Positions 58,872 through 64,000 of a stretch of DNA of 64,000 nucleotides are shown piece after piece (within the stretch, counting starts at the first letter, position 1; every line of letters begins with the position of its first letter). Origin of the DNA: Blastobasis lacticolella (Eukaryota > Arthropoda > Insecta > Lepidoptera > Blastobasidae); NCBI GenBank assembly GCA_905147135.1, contig LR990061.1, positions 8,036,026 through 8,100,025 of the forward strand. The letters run 5' to 3'. The notes under the pieces are model-generated. The model did no database searches. It saw only the letters and a list, made by a program, of their open reading frames with translations, and was not told the origin of the DNA. A program made the translations under genes and the position numbers.

Positions 58872-59500
58872 TAACAAAATGTACTTTTAACCGACATATT
58901 AGACAGATAAGACCGAAATGTCAGTTTCATGTGACTACCATCGAAAGATAAGGGCTTCCAGTTGGATTTAGGATTGCAATATGATTTTAATGTAAAATAT
59001 AAAAATATTCAGAATACAGAAATTGTATTTCCCTTTTTTCTGGCTGTTAGATCATTAATTAAGCTTATTATTCAAAAAGCCATTAAAATATTCTCGTTTT
59101 TATCGCTAGTTAATTGTAATTTAACTCATTAGATTCATTGAGCATGTAGAACATGTGCTACGCACGTGGAACATGTACTGCGCATGTAAAACTCCATCTA
59201 ACTAGTAATTGAAATTAAGCGGGAAAATTTGAATTCATAATTTGAACACGCGTCAAAACAACTCAAAATGAATATTGATCATATTTAATATATTCAAAGA
59301 GATATTCTGAGAATTCGACAACGGATTTGATAGGCGTAAAAATGTAAATTACAGGTAAACTTGTAAACCAACCCAAACAGGTTATTACAGGCTCATGAAT
59401 AAAAAATACAAAAAAAATAGTTTTGTCTTTTGATTTCTGTATTGAAAATTATCCTAGTCAAGTATAAGCCCAATAGCTACAATCCTGTTGAAAACCTCAG
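58872..59500. other. AT-rich stretch without recognisable gene
   Basis: No coding pattern on either strand. 'gaacatgtgctacgcacgtg' and 'gaacatgtactgcgcatgta' at 59151-59188 form a short direct repeat. Confidence 0.45.
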
Positions 59501-59690
59501 TCAATCAATCAATCAATCAATGTATTTATTGCATTCATGAGGTTACAAAAGATCTTACAGTTTTAATGTACTTACATCATGAAACCCATGTGGGTATGGC
59601 AAAATGTATTGTTTAAATTAATAATGGAAACAGTTCTATGTAATTAGGCTTAATTTCAAAATATTAATGCAATTATAAGAGTCAATCAAT
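59501..59690 (-). mobile_element. LINE 3' end with (TCAA)n tail, minus orientation
   Basis: (TCAA)5 at 59501-59520 is followed by 'tgtatttattgcattcatga' and 'ggttacaaaagatcttacag'. Read on the minus strand this is a 3' untranslated end with a tandem tail, the arrangement seen in the CR1/Jockey-group copies at 46268 and 54900. No reading frame remains. Confidence 0.5.
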
Positions 59691-59933
59691 AATCAGGAAA
59701 GTTCAATTCATACATTCAATATTCATTTGGGATTGCTCCGTTGCATTCGGTTCGGAGCGGACGTGTGCTAAATCCAAATTGCTCTTATATTGAATCTTTT
59801 GTGTGATTGGTGGAATTTGTAAATTTCAATTCTTTGTCTAGCAAGTGACTCTTAAATAGCATTACTCCACCCACTGGGCGGAGCTTGAGTGAGACGGCTG
59901 ATAATTGTTAACTTTGTAACAAATCAAAACTGC

Positions 59934-60008
59934 AAGTCGCTGATGAGGATCGAACCAGGGACCTCGGCGTGTAAATCAAGCGTGTTACCGCTAGACCATC
60001 GAGTTAGT
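59934..60008 (-). tRNA. tRNA-Val-like pseudogene or SINE head
   Basis: The minus strand has A box TGGTCTAGCGG, a TTTACAC loop like that of tRNA-Val(TAC), and B box CTGGTTCGATCC. The anticodon stem does not pair and the acceptor stem is not recognisable, so it is not a working tRNA. It sits about 170 bp upstream of the LINE ORF1 start. Confidence 0.5.
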
Positions 60009-60180
60009 GCGACGCGCCGCGAAATAACGGTATAAGTTCTACACCGCTACAAAAGAGCTACATTGTCTCTGACGTCACGGCGCGCTACAGGTACGCGCGC
60101 CGCAGCTGGAGGTCGTAGATTCAAATCACACAAATTTTTTTTTTTGGTTTATTTTCTTTGTTGCTTACTCTTTGATCACC

Positions 60181-61160
60181 ATGCCTAAGGTAGCCCGCTC
60201 GCCTACTCGTAGTCCAAAGGTAACTTTGGACACTAACAAAGGCACCCCTACAGAAATTTCTGCGGTGCCTGCGCAAGAGACGGAGCAATGTGCAAATAAG
60301 ACGCGTTCACTGCGCCCGCGGAAGGATTCGCCAAACTTGCTAACAGCTGACGAGTTTGTGGAGTTTAAGAATGAGATAAAAACTATGTTATGCACAACAC
60401 ACACACAACTATTGATGCACAATTCTCTAAATTTTCACAAGATCAAGTTGCCTTAATATCAAAATTAAACATAGACATAACTGAACTCAAGTTACAAACA
60501 CAGGCTATTCAAAAGAGTAACCGAGAAATAGAAACCTCGATGACATTCATTAATCAGCAGTACGAAGAAATGAAGTCGAAGATTGAATCGTTTCAAAAAG
60601 AACGACAGGAAGTCCAAAGGTGCGTTACCTATTTAGACCGAAAAATTCAAGACCTGCAGCTCGGCTCGCGTTCTTCAGCTATCGAGATTCGTAACGTACC
60701 GGTAAATGAAAAGGAGACTATTATCGACATACAGAAAATTGTAACAGGTGTAGGTACAGCCCTCAACACAAGTATATCTGCCTCTAGCATTAGAGACATT
60801 TACCGACTCCCAGGGAAACCATAGAAAGGCCAGTCAATAGTTGCGGAATTTGCAGGTGTTCAAACTAAATCCTGTTTAATCACCGCATTGCGTAATTCAC
60901 TAAAAAACTCCACCAATGAATCACGACTCAATACGCAACTTATCGGTGTCGATGGGGAATGCAAACCTATATATGTAGCTGAATTTCTTCCTGGTTATTC
61001 AAGAAAGTTGTTTCACCAAGCACGTGAATTTGCTAAGGTGAAGGAGTACAAGTTCTGCTGGACCAAGAATGGAAACATCTTCCTTCGCAAAAATAAAGAT
61101 GCCAAACAAATTTTTGTATCCTCCGAGCACGTATTAGGAAATCTATCGAGATATGTTTGA
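60181..61160 (+). pseudogene. LINE ORF1 (coiled coil plus Baculo_FP-like C-terminus), degraded
   Basis: It starts at ATG 60181 (MPKVARSPTRSPKVTLDTNK). A frameshift near 60400 moves the frame and an in-frame TAG at 60822-60824 interrupts it after 'RDIYRLPGKP'. Residues after the shift form a long heptad-like coiled coil ('LISKLNIDITELKLQTQAI', 'YEEMKSKIESFQKERQEV'). The end has 'EFLPGYSRKLFHQAREFAK' and 'YKFCWTKNGNIFLRKN', a pattern shared with the Baculo_FP domain found in insect LINE ORF1 proteins. ORF1 proteins bind the element RNA. This copy cannot make a full product. Confidence 0.75.
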
Positions 61161-61447
61161 CTATCAACTGGTAGATATGATATTTCCATTCTTGCTTTAA
61201 TATTTCGAACGTATTAAATATGCTAAAGTTGTTAAAGCTAGTCACTGTATTGGCCCGAATCATCTGTACATGTAATCAACACGTTCAACAACACAATTAC
61301 ACTCAACACAACAAAACACATTATTTTATATATAACTCTTTTAATTATTGTACAATTAGAAAGGTGTGGTACGTGCGAGTCTTACTTTTCTTATCTAGCA
61401 AGGTTTGCAGATTTATGTCCTGTTATAATTTTTATATCCCTAAAAAA

Positions 61448-64000
61448 TGGCTGATTTGGATGTAGCACTACTTGAACTGGACTCTTTCCAGGTGGCTGAT
61501 TCGTACGTCTGTCGTATTTTTTACGCAATACACAATTTACGATTCGTACGCAATACACGACACACATTTTAAAGAATGGCTCGAGTTCACTTAATGTAAT
61601 TCACTTGAATATACGTAGTGTTAACAAAAACTTCAATGAATTGTGTGTTCTTCTTACTCAAATACAGCTTGAGTGCGATCTTATAGTATTATCGGAGTGC
61701 TGGCTTCTTAATACTTCAAATATTCCCTCTATTTCAGGCTATGTGGTATATCATACACAAAACAACACCAATCAAAACGAAGGAGTGATTTTATACGTAA
61801 AATCAAATATAAGTTGTATCGTCAAAGAACCACAATTTCACTACGCTAATTGTATGACGTGCGTGATTGATAATAAATTCGCATTCGTTGCCATTTACCG
61901 ATCACCCTCTCAAACACATGCTGGGAAGTACGCACAATTTATTGATAGCTTGAACGAAACATATTTATCTCTTTCTAAATTCCAAAATATTATATTAATT
62001 GGCGATTTGAATACAGATATAAAACAAAATAATATTGATCCCATATCGCACGAGTACTTAACACTAAATGCTTCACATGATTTGCTTCCTGCCCATGTCC
62101 ACCCCACGAGAGTTGATAATTGCCTGGATCACGTACTATTAAAAACTAAATTAAAGTCTACTGTACTGATTTTGGACACCCCTATTACGGACCACCTGCC
62201 AGTCCTATTAATTATAAGTATTAACTATGCGACCTCCAAACCTAATAAATATAATAAAAAGTACAATTATACAGCTATACAGCATGATATTGAAAGACTT
62301 GATTACACGCCTATAATAACTTCTTTAGATGCTAATGTCGCATCAATTCAGCTTGTCTGTTCCATAATGAACATAATCTCCAAACACTCATGGGAAGCCA
62401 AAGTTTCTAGGAAGAACAGAAACCTAAAACCATGGATAACTCCGGGTCTGCTCCGATGCATTCGAAATCGAGATGATATGCACAATAAAGTTAGAAGATC
62501 CCCTGATAGGATTATGGGATCATTATGAAGCTCACTTATAAGCGCTACAGGAATTACTGTAATGATTTGCTACGGAAACTGAAAATTGCGTATGAAAAAG
62601 AAGAGCTATTAAAAGCCAAAAATAATGCAAAAGAGACACGGAAAGTTATAAAAAACATTACTAATATAAACAAAAATTGTGCACCCCCTTTGAATTTGCT
62701 TAAGTTATCTAGAAATAATGATACTTCACTCGAGCAAATTAATAATAACTTTGTCGAAATGGGCTCTAATCTGGCCTCTGCTTTACCCCTCTATCGTGAT
62801 CATTTTTATTCAAGCTATCTCTCTCCATATGTACCTTCAAATTCAATGGCTCTACTGGAGATGGATGAAGCGGAGGTTGATTGCATTATTAAATCGCTAA
62901 AAGAGAGTTCCGCTGTTGGGTGGGATAGCATTTCAGCCAAAATTGTAAAGACTTCTAGTCATGTTCTCGTCCCTGTAATTACACACATCGGAAATCTGTG
63001 CATTAGAACTGGAATTTTCCCCGACGTATTTAAAAAGGCCATCGTGCATCCTATACACAAGGGTGGGGATAGGGATTGTGTGAATAACTACAGACCAATC
63101 TCGGTCTTGCCAACACTGTCAAAAATACTTGAGAAAGCATTTAATTCCCGCTTAATCAATTTTCTTCAAACGAATGACATCCTCTCTAAACACCAATATG
63201 TGTTGGTTGGTTTTCGCGCGGGTGTTTCAACAGAAGACGCAGTTGTTGATTTGGTGGAGAAAGTTGTCAGGACCTCGGACAGCAACAACAAATGTATTGG
63301 AATATTCCTGGACCTGTCCAAAGCGATCGACACGGTCCATATCCCTACCCTGTGTACTAAGTTAGAAAATATCGGTGTTCGTGGTGTCGCATTGGATTTA
63401 TTTAGAAATTATTTATCTAACCGAACTCAACGAGTAAAAATAGGTAATTATATAAGTACAGAGGTACCCATCAAGTACGGTGTGCCACAAGGCTCGATTT
63501 TGGGCTCAACATTATTTAACATCTACATAAACCATCTTTGTAACCTATCTATTCCAAATTGTGATATTTTTACATACGCTGATGATACAGCTTTAATTAT
63601 TCGGGGGACAAACTGGTGTGATGTTGTGAATAGTGCAGAGCATGCGGTGCAGTTGGTTAACAGCCAATCTTCTTACACTAAACATCGAGAAATCCAAATA
63701 TATTGTTTTCTCAATCAGAGCACATGACCAGCCTTCCACTACAAAAAATATTAGAGTGCACTCTTGCCATATCTCTTCCGCAGACTGTCGCTGCCCTACC
63801 TTATCACGCGCTTCTGAAATAAAATATTTGGGTGTCCATTTAGATGCCCGAATGAACTGGAGTGTGCAATTGAAGGCTCTATCATCTCGAGTCCGTCGAC
63901 TTATTTTTATCTTTAAGTCTCTTAGGAAGGCAGCTGACCTAGAAACGCTAAAATTTGTATATACCGCCCTATGTCAGTCACTGCTTTTGTACTGCATTCC
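61448..64000 (+). pseudogene. LINE ORF2 (endonuclease and reverse transcriptase), CR1/Jockey group, degraded, runs off edge
   Basis: An ATG at 61448 starts a short 'MADLDVALLELDSFQVADS' piece that stops. The endonuclease frame follows from about 61570 to 62528 with 'HLNIRSVNKNFNEL', 'DLIVLSECWL', 'FVAIYRSPSQ', 'ILIGDLNTDI' and 'TDHLPVLLI'. The frame shifts at about 62525. The reverse transcriptase then runs to 63727: 'SSAVGWDSISAKIVK', 'NNYRPISVLPTLSKILEKAF', 'YGVPQGSILGSTLFNIYIN' and the catalytic 'FTYADDTAL'. 'LSKAIDTVHIPTL' shows damage to a normally conserved FDTVDH-type motif. After another shift the frame continues ('SEIKYLGVHLDARMNW') to the window end. 61161-61447 between the ORFs is the intergenic spacer. 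Confidence 0.85.

Noticed and set aside
59934..60008. Functional tRNA-Val gene
   Set aside because: The anticodon stem does not pair and there is no acceptor stem, so only a tRNA-like relic is supported.

Overview
The window is nuclear DNA of an insect, almost certainly a moth or butterfly. It is AT-rich, its genes are split by introns, and it carries repeats I know from Lepidoptera (the 'TGCCGCCAAGC' repeat, the 'CCATCAGGTGGCCCG' repeat, and short retroposons with CATCAT or tRNA-like ends). I recognise only two host genes; nearly everything else is mobile DNA, much of it nested.

Layout. 1-5.4 kb: the last four coding exons of a FYVE-domain gene, the lateral signaling target protein 2 homologue (LST2/ZFYVE28), on +, with repeats in its introns. 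5.6-15.5 kb: no recognisable gene; a hexamer-repeat array split by a hAT-like element, and a 3' fragment of an RTE-type LINE. 15.6-34.0 kb: two identical 528-bp direct repeats (TG...CA ends) enclose 17.4 kb, and only the outer flanks share a 4-bp duplication. Inside lies an apparently complete 8.8-kb CACTA/EnSpm-like transposon with two convergent genes (a spliced transposase and a spliced DUF4806-type protein), plus smaller elements and a bracket of 31-bp inverted termini. 34.2-36.1 kb: a truncated Ty3/gypsy element. 37.1-43.3 kb: a fold-back transposon with about 630-bp arms, split by a young BEL/Pao element that has identical LTRs and an in-frame deletion of nearly all of its integrase. 43.9-47.4 kb: a decayed RTE LINE with another LINE inserted in it. 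48.2-48.9 kb: a piggyBac transposase fragment. 51.0-53.5 kb: an apparently intact SLC22-type transporter gene on -, eight coding exons. 53.6-54.9 kb: a LINE fragment with a solo LTR inside it, starting about 20 bp from the transporter start codon. 56.1-58.9 kb: two head-to-tail 1350-bp copies of a transposon with long inverted termini, with three copies of one 8-bp target duplication. 60-64 kb: a degraded CR1/Jockey-like LINE (ORF1 with a Baculo_FP-like end, then endonuclease and reverse transcriptase) that runs off the right edge.

How it fits together. The window reads as an intergenic landing zone between two host genes. Many insertions can be dated relative to each other because target duplications and interrupted frames are preserved. 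The youngest large events appear to be the BEL element and the 528-bp repeat pair, whose two copies are identical by eye. Splice sites, domain names and family assignments come from reading the sequence and from family knowledge; no database search was run.
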